Position numbers and translations under genes: made by a program. A DNA stretch of 8,138 nt, from contig JAODAU010000220.1 in NCBI GenBank assembly GCA_025463615.1, forward strand, positions 1 through 8,138, in the 5' to 3' direction. Shown here one piece after another: positions 1 through 5,839 of the stretch (its first letter is position 1; every line of letters starts with the position of its first letter). The DNA comes from Microbacteriaceae bacterium (GTDB taxonomy: Bacteria > Actinomycetota > Actinomycetes > Actinomycetales > Microbacteriaceae). The notes beneath the pieces were generated by a model. That model saw only the letters and a program-made list of their open reading frames with translations. It was not told the origin of the DNA and searched no databases.

Positions 1-548
1 GCGGCCTCGCCGGCCTCGAGGGTGGCGAGGTGCGCGTCGAAGGTCTTCTCGTTGGCCGTGTACTCGGCCGCGTTCTTCGGGTCGAGCTTGGTGAGCTGCG
101 TGCGGATGCTCGCCGCCACCTTCTGCACCGTGGGGAAGTCGTACCAGACGTGCTCGTTGAGCTCGCCGGTGGCGGGGTGCTGGTCGAAGCCGGAGATGTC
201 CACGGCGTTCAGCACCACGGCCTTCGAATTGTTCGCGCCCTTGAGCAGCGTGGTGACGAAGTCGTCGTATCCGCCGCCGTTCTCGACCACGACGTCGGCC
301 TTCGAGAGCGCGAGCTGCACCTGGGCGTCGCCCTCGTAGGAGTGCGGGTCCTGGTCGGGGTCGGAGATGATCGAGTCGATCTGGATCGTGTTTCCGCCGA
401 TCTGGCGGGCGACATCCCCCCACACGTTGGTCGATGCGACGAGGCGCACCTTCCCGTCGTCGGCGGTGGGGGTCGCGGATGCCGCGCAGCCCGCGAGGGC
501 GAGCGTGGCGGTGAGGATGACGGCGGCGGTTGCCAGTGCTTTACGCAT
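1..548 (-). CDS. Zinc/manganese ABC transporter substrate-binding lipoprotein (partial, C-terminus beyond window)
   Basis: This is the extracytoplasmic metal-binding component of an ABC importer for Zn2+ or Mn2+ (TroA/ZnuA superfamily), expected to be anchored to the outer face of the membrane. The ATG at 546-548 opens a lipoprotein signal peptide: a short basic start (MRK), a hydrophobic core and the lipobox LAGC with the lipidated Cys at residue 21. The mature part shows family hallmarks: STNVWGDVARQIGG near residues 39-52, PHSYEGDAQ with His69, and NEHVWYD with His133; these two histidines match the first metal ligands of the family. The later ligands lie outside the window; 182 codons are visible, against about 300 for a whole protein. 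No long His-rich loop is seen between the ligands. The permease and ATPase genes would be expected further left. The family is clear, but Zn versus Mn cannot be decided from this fragment. The operator-like repeat upstream favours metal-dependent repression. Confidence 0.93.
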   Translation of the reverse strand, partial: MRKALATAAVILTATLALAGCAASATPTADDGKVRLVASTNVWGDVARQIGGNTIQIDSIISDPDQDPHSYEGDAQVQLALSKADVVVENGGGYDDFVTTLLKGANNSKAVVLNAVDISGFDQHPATGELNEHVWYDFPTVQKVAASIRTQLTKLDPKNAAEYTANEKTFDAHLATLEAGEA

Positions 549-572
549 GGGATCTCGTTCTAATGAGGTCGA

Positions 573-601
573 TTGGTAACGGTAATGAGATTCGTTATCA
601 A
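573..601 (-). promoter_or_regulatory. Candidate metal-regulator (Zur-like) operator overlapping the promoter of the metal-binding lipoprotein
   Basis: A nested imperfect palindrome lies 25 nt before the lipoprotein ATG. The outer arms are TTGGTAACG (573-581) and CGTTATCAA (593-601), matching at 8 of 9 positions. The inner core is TAATGA-GAT-TCGTTA (583-597), matching at 5 of 6. On the minus strand, TTGATA (601-596) and TACCAA (578-573) are 17 nt apart and could serve as weak -35 and -10 elements, so a bound protein would block the promoter. AT-rich palindromes of this style are typical of Fur/Zur-type repressors in front of metal uptake genes. Which regulator binds, if any, is inference. Confidence 0.5.
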
Positions 602-636
602 TAGCGTAGCGCACGACGTGGCCGCCTTGTCGTATC

Positions 637-731
637 CCCCGGTGCATAACTCCTGCTCGCCGCCGCTAACCCGCGGAAAAGCACCGGAGAACCGTCACCT
701 CGACGAATTCCGCAGGAGTTATGCACCCGGG
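637..731. repeat. Perfect 16-bp inverted repeat with 55-nt loop
   Basis: GGTGCATAACTCCTGC at 641-656 is exactly reverse-complemented at 712-727. After one mismatch the stem can extend by three more pairs (637-639 with 729-731). The element sits between the convergence point of the E2 gene's 3' end and the promoter of the lipoprotein gene. The loop also contains GCACCGG (681-687), which can pair with CCGGTGC at 639-645, giving an alternative smaller hairpin. No ORF of note lies inside it. It could be an intergenic repeat unit, a protein-binding pair of sites or an mRNA 3' structure; the sequence alone does not decide. Confidence 0.8.
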
Positions 732-753
732 CGCTCGCGGCCAGCAAGCCGGG
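726..753 (-). terminator. Possible rho-independent terminator of the bkd operon (no U-tract)
   Basis: Starting 5 nt after the E2 stop codon on the minus strand, CCCGG-CTTGC, a 5-nt loop, then GCGAG and CCGGG can form a GC-rich stem of 10 pairs (one G-T pair, a 3-nt bulge). In plus coordinates the pairing segments are 726-730 with 749-753 and 734-738 with 744-748. No run of T follows, which is common for high-GC actinobacterial terminators but weakens the call. It overlaps the edge of the larger inverted repeat. Confidence 0.35.
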
Positions 754-758
754 AAGCG

Positions 759-2063
759 CTAGTCCAGCAGCAGGGCCGGCTCCTCGATCACGCTGGCGAC
801 GTCGGCGAGGAAGCGGCTGGCGACATCCCCGTCGACGACGCGGTGGTCGAAGCTCGCGCCGAGGGTGGTGACGAAGCGCGGGCGCACGTCGCCGTCGACG
901 ACCCAGGGCTTCTGCTTGATCGTGCCCAGCGCCACGATCGCGACCTCGCCGGGGTTGAGGATCGGCGTGCCCGTGTCCATGCCGAAGACGCCGATGTTCG
1001 TGACCGTGATGGTGCCGCCGCTCATCTCGGCGGGCTGGGTCTTGCCGTCACGCGCGGTGATGGTGAGCTGTTCGATCGCCATCGCGAGCTCGCGCAGCGA
1101 CAGCGCCTGCGCCTCCTTCACGTTCGGCACGATCAGGCCGCGCGGCGTCGCGGCGGCGATGCCGAGGTTCACGTAGTGCTTCACGATGATCTCGGGGTCG
1201 GTCCACTGCGCGTTCGCCATCGGGTTGCGGCGCACCGCCCAGATCATCGCCTTCGCCATGATGAGCAGCGGCGACACCTTCACGCCGGCGAAGTCGGGCG
1301 ACGCCTTGAGGCGCTTCACGAACTCCATGGTGCGGGTCGCGTCGACGTCCACGAACAGGCTCACGTGCGGCGCCGAGAACGCGCTCGACACCATCGCGGT
1401 GGCGATCGCCTTGCGCACCCCCTTCACGGGAACGCGCTCCTCGCGCTCGTCCGACCACTCGGGCGTCTCGATGTTGCGGAACACACTCGCCTGCGAGGCG
1501 AGCCGGATCACGTCGTCGCGGGTGATCTCGCCGGCGAGCCCGGTCGGGCTCACGTCGGCCAGGTCGACGCCGAGGTCCTTCGCCAGCTTGCGGATCGGCG
1601 GCTTCGCGATGATCGACGACGCGGATGCCGCGGGCACCGAACTGGGGCGTGCGGCCTGCGCGGGCGCCGGCGAACTCACCGCGGCCGCGGCGGGCCGGTT
1701 TCGCCGCGAGCTCACGTGCCCCTTGACGCCGTAGCCGACGAGCACGGCGGCCGGCTTCTCCTCGGACTCGATCGCGGTCACCACCGACATCTCCACGGCG
1801 GCAGACGGCGCCGGCACGGCGCCGTCGGAGGAGACGGAGATGATCGGCGTGCCGACATCCACCGTCTGTCCCTCCTGCACGAGCAGGGCGGTCACGATCC
1901 CGTCGAACGGCGACGGCAGCTCCACCAGCGACTTCGCCGTCTCGATCTCCACCAGCACCTGGTTCACGGTCACCGTGTCGCCGGGCGCGACCTTCCACTG
2001 CACGATCTCGGCCTCGGTGAGGCCTTCGCCGACATCCGGCAGTTCGAATTCTGAGGTGCTCAC
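759..2063 (-). CDS. bkdC: Branched-chain 2-oxo acid dehydrogenase complex, E2 (dihydrolipoyl acyltransferase)
   Basis: This is the core acyltransferase of a 2-oxo acid dehydrogenase complex; it takes the acyl group made by E1 onto its lipoyl arm and passes it to CoA. The 434 residues show the standard order: one lipoyl domain (about 1-78) with lipoyl-lysine Lys44 in [13 protein letters not shown], an Ala/Pro-rich linker (about 80-150), a peripheral subunit-binding domain (about 155-190, [11 protein letters not shown]...[11 protein letters not shown]), and the catalytic domain (about 205-434) ending in the active-site motif DHRVVDG with His407 and Asp411. The start is GTG at 2061-2063, supported by AGGAG (2070-2074) 6 nt upstream. 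It follows the E1-beta stop by 25 nt, so the two are probably co-transcribed. A single lipoyl domain and E1-alpha/E1-beta neighbours fit the branched-chain type; pyruvate specificity (PdhC) cannot be excluded from sequence alone. Confidence 0.95.
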   Translation of the reverse strand: MSTSEFELPDVGEGLTEAEIVQWKVAPGDTVTVNQVLVEIETAKSLVELPSPFDGIVTALLVQEGQTVDVGTPIISVSSDGAVPAPSAAVEMSVVTAIESEEKPAAVLVGYGVKGHVSSRRNRPAAAAVSSPAPAQAARPSSVPAASASSIIAKPPIRKLAKDLGVDLADVSPTGLAGEITRDDVIRLASQASVFRNIETPEWSDEREERVPVKGVRKAIATAMVSSAFSAPHVSLFVDVDATRTMEFVKRLKASPDFAGVKVSPLLIMAKAMIWAVRRNPMANAQWTDPEIIVKHYVNLGIAAATPRGLIVPNVKEAQALSLRELAMAIEQLTITARDGKTQPAEMSGGTITVTNIGVFGMDTGTPILNPGEVAIVALGTIKQKPWVVDGDVRPRFVTTLGASFDHRVVDGDVASRFLADVASVIEEPALLLD

Positions 2064-2088
2064 GGTGTGCTCCTGGCTGGTTGGTCCG

Positions 2089-3102
2089 CTAGTACGCGAG
2101 GGCGCGGTCGACCGCTTCGAGCACGCGGTCGGCGTCCGGCAGGTAGGTGGTCTCGAGCTTCGCCGGCGGGAAGGGCGTGTCGAACCCGGTCACCCGCAGC
2201 ACGGGCGCCTCGAGCGAGTAGAAGGCGCGCTCGGTGACGGTCGCGGCGACCTCGGATGCCACGCTCACGAACCCCGGAGCCTCGGCCGCGATCACCAGCC
2301 GGCCGGTCTTCTGCACGGACTCGATGATGGGCGCGTAGTCGATCGGAGACAGCGACCGCAGGTCGATGACCTCCACGCTTGTGCCCTCGCCGGCCGCGAG
2401 CTCCGCGGCCTGCATGAGCACGTTGACCATGGCGCCGTAGCCGAGCAGGGTGACCTCGGTGCCGGTGCGCACGACACGGCTGGAGTGCAGCGGCGAGGCG
2501 CTGGCGGCCACGTCCACCGGGCCCTTGTGCCAGTAGCGGCTCTTCGGTTCGAAGAAGATCACGGGGTCGTTGGAGGCAATCGCCTCCTGGATCATCCAGT
2601 AGGCGTCGCCCGGCGTGCTCGGGCTCACCACGCGCAGGCCGGCGGTGTGTGCGAAGTACGCCTCCGGGCTCTCCTGGTGGTGCTCGACCGCGCCGATGTG
2701 GCCGCCGAACGGCACCCGGATCACCACGGGCATGCTGATCGCGCCCTCGTGGCGGTTGGTGAGCTTGGCCAGCTGGGTGGTGATCTGGTTGAAGGCGGGG
2801 AAGATGAAGCCGTCGAACTGGATCTCGCACACCGGCCGGTAGCCGCGCATCGCGAGGCCGATCGCGGTCCCGACGATGCCGGCCTCGGCGAGCGGGGTGT
2901 CGATCACGCGGTTCTTGCCGAACTCGCCGATCAGGCCCTCGGTCACGCGGAAGACGCCGCCCAGCGGGCCGATGTCCTCGCCCATGAGCAGCACGCGGTC
3001 GTCATTCTGCATCGCCTTGCGCAGCCCGGCGTTGAGCGCCTTGGCGAGCGGCATCTCCTCGATCGCCGAGGCCACCGCCGTCTCCGGAATCACTGTCGTC
3101 AC
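2089..3102 (-). CDS. bkdB: Branched-chain 2-oxo acid dehydrogenase E1 component, beta subunit
   Basis: This is the beta subunit of the thiamine-diphosphate-dependent E1 heterotetramer, which decarboxylates a branched 2-oxo acid and reductively acylates E2. The 337-aa protein has the transketolase-like pyrimidine-binding domain in its N-terminal half and the transketolase C-terminal domain in the rest. Visible hallmarks are [18 protein letters not shown] (40-57), [11 protein letters not shown] (68-78) with Glu73 in the position that activates the thiamine ring, and [16 protein letters not shown] (137-152) with the conserved histidine pair. An in-frame start 11 codons upstream (3135) exists, but the GTG at 3100-3102 is preferred because it overlaps the E1-alpha stop in GTGA (3099-3102), the usual coupled arrangement. 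A weak GCGGGG lies upstream, so translation probably depends on ribosomes finishing E1-alpha. Confidence 0.94.
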   Translation of the reverse strand: MTTVIPETAVASAIEEMPLAKALNAGLRKAMQNDDRVLLMGEDIGPLGGVFRVTEGLIGEFGKNRVIDTPLAEAGIVGTAIGLAMRGYRPVCEIQFDGFIFPAFNQITTQLAKLTNRHEGAISMPVVIRVPFGGHIGAVEHHQESPEAYFAHTAGLRVVSPSTPGDAYWMIQEAIASNDPVIFFEPKSRYWHKGPVDVAASASPLHSSRVVRTGTEVTLLGYGAMVNVLMQAAELAAGEGTSVEVIDLRSLSPIDYAPIIESVQKTGRLVIAAEAPGFVSVASEVAATVTERAFYSLEAPVLRVTGFDTPFPPAKLETTYLPDADRVLEAVDRALAY

Positions 3103-4208
3103 TGGTCGAACCCCGCTTCGTAGTCGGCGAGCCACTGCTTCTGGGCACTCGTGACCGGGTGCGGCTCGGAGTAGACGTGATCGAAGATCGTGCCGACCGG
3201 CGGCGTGCCCAGCGCCAGCGTGCGGTGACGGATGTCGGCGGCGAAGTCATCCGCCTCCGCTTCCACCTCGTCGAACCACCCGTCCGTCTCCCCGCGCGAC
3301 GCGAGCCAGGTGCGGTAGCGCGCGATCGGGTCCTTCGCCACCCAGGACTGCAGCTCGGCATCCTCGCGGTACTTGGTGGGGTCGTCGGATGACGTGTGCG
3401 CGCCGATTCGGTACGTCACCGCCTCGATGAACTGGGGTCCGCCGCCGCTGCGGGCGGCATCCAGCAGCTTGCGGGTCACGGCGTAGCTGGCGAGCACGTC
3501 GTTGCCGTCGATCTGCACCGCCGGGATGCCGAAGCCGGCCGGGCGGTCGACCAGCGGCACGCGCGACTGGGTCGACACCGGCACGGAGATCGCCCACTGG
3601 TTGTTCTGCAGGAAGAAGAGCTCAGGCGTCTGGTAACTCGCCGCGAAGACCATCGCCTCGTTGACGTCGCCCTCCGACATCGAGCCGTCGCCGAAGTAGA
3701 CGACCACGGCCTGGTCGGTCTCCGGGTTGCCGGTCGCGGTCGCGCCGTCGAAGGTGATGCCCATCGCGTAGCCGGTGGCGTGCAGCGTCTGCGAGCCGAG
3801 CACCAGCGTGTAGAGGTGGAAGTTGCCGTGCTCTGCCGGGTCCCAGCCGCCGTGGGTGATGCCGCGCAGCATGCGGATGATGTCGAGCGCGTCCACACCG
3901 CGGGTCATTGCGATCGTGTGCTCGCGGTAGGCCGGGAAGATGTGGTCCTGCGCCCGGGTGGCGTGGCCGGAGCCGACCTGCGCCGCCTCCTGGCCCATGC
4001 TCGGCACCCAGAGGCCCATCTGGCCCTGGCGCTGCAGGTTGGCTGCCTCGACGTCGAAGCGGCGCACCACCACCATGTCGCGGTAGAAGCGTCGCAGCGT
4101 CTCGTCGTCGAGCGCATCGATGTAGGGCTGGTACTCCTCGGCGGCCTCGCTCGCAACGAGCGAGCCGTCCACAGAGAGAAGCTGCACCGACTGTGGAGCT
4201 TGCGCCAC
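3099..4208 (-). CDS. bkdA: Branched-chain 2-oxo acid dehydrogenase E1 component, alpha subunit
   Basis: This is the alpha subunit of the E1 decarboxylase and carries the thiamine-diphosphate pyrophosphate-binding site. In the 369-aa form, the ThDP motif runs from GDGSMSEGDVNE (173-184) to QNNQWAISV (201-209), the classic GDG...NN spacing. The loop YRIGAHTSSDDPTKYR (266-281), with His271, is of the branched-chain E1-alpha style rather than the pyruvate YHGHSMSDP style, which is the main argument for the bkd name. Start choice: a GTG at 4238 would add ten residues but lacks a ribosome site, whereas the GTG at 4206-4208 has GAGG (4214-4217) at good spacing, so it is preferred. The gene follows the aminotransferase stop by 69 nt, with a strong hairpin between them, and overlaps E1-beta by 4 nt. 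In high-GC actinobacteria the pyruvate complex normally uses a single-chain AceE, which also argues for branched-chain substrates here. Confidence 0.94.
   Translation of the reverse strand: MAQAPQSVQLLSVDGSLVASEAAEEYQPYIDALDDETLRRFYRDMVVVRRFDVEAANLQRQGQMGLWVPSMGQEAAQVGSGHATRAQDHIFPAYREHTIAMTRGVDALDIIRMLRGITHGGWDPAEHGNFHLYTLVLGSQTLHATGYAMGITFDGATATGNPETDQAVVVYFGDGSMSEGDVNEAMVFAASYQTPELFFLQNNQWAISVPVSTQSRVPLVDRPAGFGIPAVQIDGNDVLASYAVTRKLLDAARSGGGPQFIEAVTYRIGAHTSSDDPTKYREDAELQSWVAKDPIARYRTWLASRGETDGWFDEVEAEADDFAADIRHRTLALGTPPVGTIFDHVYSEPHPVTSAQKQWLADYEAGFDQ
4168..4197. repeat. Short inverted repeat in the first codons of the E1-alpha gene
   Basis: TCCACAG (4168-4174) and CTGTGGA (4191-4197) are exact reverse complements separated by 16 nt. 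They fall within codons 4-14 of the E1-alpha gene, so the mRNA could fold just downstream of the start codon. The arm TCCACAG also recurs at 4351-4357 in the upstream gene's 3' end. This may be chance; no regulator is identified. Confidence 0.4.
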
Positions 4209-4213
4209 GGTGA

Positions 4214-4217
4214 CCTC
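4214..4217 (-). promoter_or_regulatory. Ribosome binding site deciding the E1-alpha start
   Basis: GAGG on the minus strand lies 5 nt before the GTG at 4206-4208. The alternative GTG at 4236-4238 is preceded by GATCCCCTTCCTG, with no purine-rich site, so the shorter protein is chosen. Confidence 0.55.
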
Positions 4218-4250
4218 GCAGTCTTGTTCGGCCTTCACCAGGAAGGGGAT

Positions 4251-4267
4251 CGGCGGGCGGCCCGCCG
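4251..4267 (-). terminator. Strong GC hairpin between the aminotransferase and E1-alpha genes
   Basis: CGGCGGG (4251-4257) and CCCGCCG (4261-4267) form a perfect 7-bp stem with a 3-nt loop. On the minus strand it begins 10 nt after the aminotransferase stop and is followed by a pyrimidine-rich stretch (ATCCCCTTCC) without a T run. It may end or attenuate transcription from the aminotransferase gene, in which case the bkd genes need their own promoter, or it may simply stabilise a processed mRNA end. The fold is clear; its function is inferred. Confidence 0.5.
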
Positions 4268-4277
4268 CACCGAGTTT

Positions 4278-5381
4278 CTAATCTAACCCGACCGTTGTGG
4301 CGGCACTTGGTAGATTGCGCACAACCTCCGCGGTAGCCCTTAGGAGTTTATCCACAGCCTCGCGCTCGCCGATGGAGACACGGATGCCGTCGTCGCCGAG
4401 TGCGCGCGCCACGATGCCGTGCTCCGCGAGGATCTCGGCCGCACGCTCGGTGAACGCGCCGGTCTCGAGCCAGACGAAGTTGCCCTGCGGCACCGGCACC
4501 CGCCAGCCCTGCTCGATGAGCGCGCGCCAGACCTCGTCGCGGAGGTCGGCGATGCGGTCCACGCGCTCCAGCAGGCGCTCCTCGTGGTCGAGCGAGGCGA
4601 GCGCGGCGCGCTGGGCCGGCTCGGTCACCGAGAGCGGGATCGCGGTGCTGCGGGCGGCATCCAGGATGGCGGGGTCGCCCACCGCGTACCCGACCCGCAG
4701 GCCGGCCAGCCCGTACGCCTTGGAGAACGTGCGCAGCACGACGAGGTTCGGGTACTGGCCGATGAGTCCGCGGCCGTCGACCGAGTCGTCGTCGGTCACG
4801 AACTCGGTGTACGCCTCGTCGAGCAGCACGAGCACGGTCGGCGGCACCTCCGCCATGAACGCGAAGAACTCGTCCGCGGTGACGATCGTGCTCGTGGGGT
4901 TGTTGGGGCTGCAGACGATCACCACGCGGGTGCGCTCGGTCACGGCGGCGGCCATGGCGGGCAGGTCGTGCCGTCCGTCGGCGTCGTTCGGCACCTGGAT
5001 GCTGGTGGCCCCCGCCACCGCCACGAGCCCGGGGTACGCCTCGAACGACCGCCAGGCGTAGACGACCTCGTCGCCGGGGCCTGCCGCGGCCTGGATGAGC
5101 TGGGCGAGGATCGACACGGATCCCGCGCCGAGATGCACCGCGGCCGGCCCGACGCCGAACCGCTCGCCCAGCCGCGTGCGCAGTTCGAGCGCGGCGGCCT
5201 CCGGGTAGCGGTTGATGGACGACTCGGCGATCGCGGCGAGCACCTCGGGGATCGGGTCGAAGGGGTTCTCGTTCGAGGAGAGTTTGAAGGCGTCATCCGA
5301 CGCCGGCTTGCCCTGCCGGTAGGCGGCGAGCGCCACGATCTCGGGGCGGAGGCGCACGCCGGGCTGGTCTGCTTGGGTCAC
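4278..5381 (-). CDS. pat: Aromatic amino acid / histidinol-phosphate-type aminotransferase (PLP, class I/II)
   Basis: This is a cytoplasmic pyridoxal-phosphate aminotransferase of the HisC/Pat family, which exchanges amino groups between an amino acid and 2-oxoglutarate. The 367-aa protein has all core residues: SSNENP (35-40), CSPNNPTS with Asn161, DEAYTEF with Asp188 and Tyr191, the Schiff-base lysine Lys221 in [15 protein letters not shown] with Arg229, and the C-terminal substrate arginine Arg334 in GIRVSIG. The segment [15 protein letters not shown] (103-117) matches my recollection of the actinobacterial aromatic aminotransferase Pat, where biosynthetic HisC proteins usually have a PTYSMY-like segment, so Pat is preferred; automated annotation would probably say hisC. 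The start is GTG at 5379-5381 with little ribosome site and a -10-like hexamer at leaderless spacing. The last ~25 codons are unusually rich in rare AT-containing codons, including TTA and two CTA. Its position before the bkd genes suggests a shared role in amino acid catabolism. Confidence 0.9.
   Translation of the reverse strand: MTQADQPGVRLRPEIVALAAYRQGKPASDDAFKLSSNENPFDPIPEVLAAIAESSINRYPEAAALELRTRLGERFGVGPAAVHLGAGSVSILAQLIQAAAGPGDEVVYAWRSFEAYPGLVAVAGATSIQVPNDADGRHDLPAMAAAVTERTRVVIVCSPNNPTSTIVTADEFFAFMAEVPPTVLVLLDEAYTEFVTDDDSVDGRGLIGQYPNLVVLRTFSKAYGLAGLRVGYAVGDPAILDAARSTAIPLSVTEPAQRAALASLDHEERLLERVDRIADLRDEVWRALIEQGWRVPVPQGNFVWLETGAFTERAAEILAEHGIVARALGDDGIRVSIGEREAVDKLLRATAEVVRNLPSAATTVGLD
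4348..4356 (+). other. Perfect DnaA-box word inside the aminotransferase coding region
   Basis: TTATCCACA is an exact match to the bacterial DnaA-box consensus. It lies within the 3' part of the aminotransferase gene, where the minus strand reads codons GTG GAT AA. No second box, AT-rich unwinding region or dnaA/dnaN gene is present, so it is not evidence of an origin; it could titrate DnaA or be chance. Confidence 0.35.
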
Positions 5382-5387
5382 CGACCC

Positions 5388-5393
5388 AGCCTA
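5388..5393 (-). promoter_or_regulatory. Candidate -10 element for a leaderless aminotransferase transcript
   Basis: On the minus strand TAGGCT (5393-5388) fits the actinobacterial TAnnnT pattern and is followed by exactly 6 nt before the GTG at 5381, the spacing expected if transcription starts at the start codon. No good -35 hexamer is seen 17-18 nt upstream. Confidence 0.45.
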
Positions 5394-5431
5394 TTCCTGT
5401 GCACACTGTGGCCTCGCGCGGGGGTCTCGGG

Positions 5432-5437
5432 CATAGT
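5432..5437 (+). promoter_or_regulatory. Candidate -10 element for a leaderless holin-like transcript
   Basis: CATAGT matches TATAAT at 4 of 6 positions and is followed by exactly 6 nt before the ATG at 5444. No ribosome site precedes that ATG, which supports a leaderless start. The -35 is not convincing. It is divergent from the aminotransferase promoter within a 62-bp gap. Confidence 0.4.
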
Positions 5438-5443
5438 TGTCGC

Positions 5444-5839
5444 ATGGCCCGCTTCCTGGTTCGTCTCATCATCAATGCCTTCGCGCTCTGGGTGACCACG
5501 CTGATCGTGCACGGGGTGACCGTCACCCCGTACGCGCCCGGCGCGGTGCCCACCGTGCTCACCTACCTGCTCGTGGCCCTCATCTTCGGCATCGTGAACG
5601 GCATCGTCGACACCGTCGTGCGCGTGGTGGCGTTCCCGCTCTACGTGCTCACGCTCGGGCTCATCGCCCTCATCGTCAACGGCCTTCTGCTCCTTCTCGT
5701 GAGCTGGATCTCCGGGCTCATCGGGTTCGGCCTGCACGTGGACACGTTCTTCTGGTCGGGCATCTGGGGCGCGCTCGTGCTCGGCATCATCAGCTGGATC
5801 ATCGGCCTCATCTTCCGGCCCCTCACCCGCCGCCGCTGA
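5444..5839 (+). CDS. Phage holin family 4 TM membrane protein
   Basis: This is a 131-aa integral membrane protein resembling the 'phage holin 4_2' family (PF04020), widespread in bacterial chromosomes and mostly without known function; the holin name comes from size and topology and does not imply lysis. Four hydrophobic segments are visible at about 4-24, 37-56, 63-90 and 103-124. They include LLVALIFGIVNGIVDTVVR in the second, the most characteristic part, and a basic tail (RPLTRRR) that should lie in the cytoplasm. The ATG at 5444 is preferred over an in-frame GTG at 5399, because the longer form would add 15 hydrophilic residues, lacks a ribosome site and would cover the divergent promoter. 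The 3' end overlaps the end of the opposite-strand hydrolase gene by 17 nt. Confidence 0.88.
   Translation: MARFLVRLIINAFALWVTTLIVHGVTVTPYAPGAVPTVLTYLLVALIFGIVNGIVDTVVRVVAFPLYVLTLGLIALIVNGLLLLLVSWISGLIGFGLHVDTFFWSGIWGALVLGIISWIIGLIFRPLTRRR

Noticed and set aside
573..2054. Long plus-strand open frame opposite the E2 gene, and similar plus-strand frames opposite E1-beta, E1-alpha and the aminotransferase
   Set aside because: Composition is dominated by Arg, His, Gly, Asp and Val as expected of the antisense of high-GC genes; no domain is recognisable and the minus strand carries clear conserved enzymes.
3103..3135. Upstream in-frame start of E1-beta at 3135
   Set aside because: It would overlap E1-alpha by 37 nt and add an Arg-rich lead not expected in the family; the GTGA overlap start is the usual arrangement.
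4281..4324. A promoter for the bkd genes with TTGTGC and TTAGAT hexamers
   Set aside because: The two hexamers are not at 16-18 nt spacing and neither alone is convincing, so no promoter feature was called.
4348..4356. DnaA box as evidence of a replication origin
   Set aside because: Only one exact box, inside a coding gene, with no box cluster, unwinding element or dnaA/dnaN/rpmH neighbours.
5399..5443. GTG at 5399 as an earlier start of the holin-like protein
   Set aside because: It would add a hydrophilic 15-residue lead without a ribosome site and cover the divergent promoter; the ATG at 5444 begins directly with the first membrane helix.
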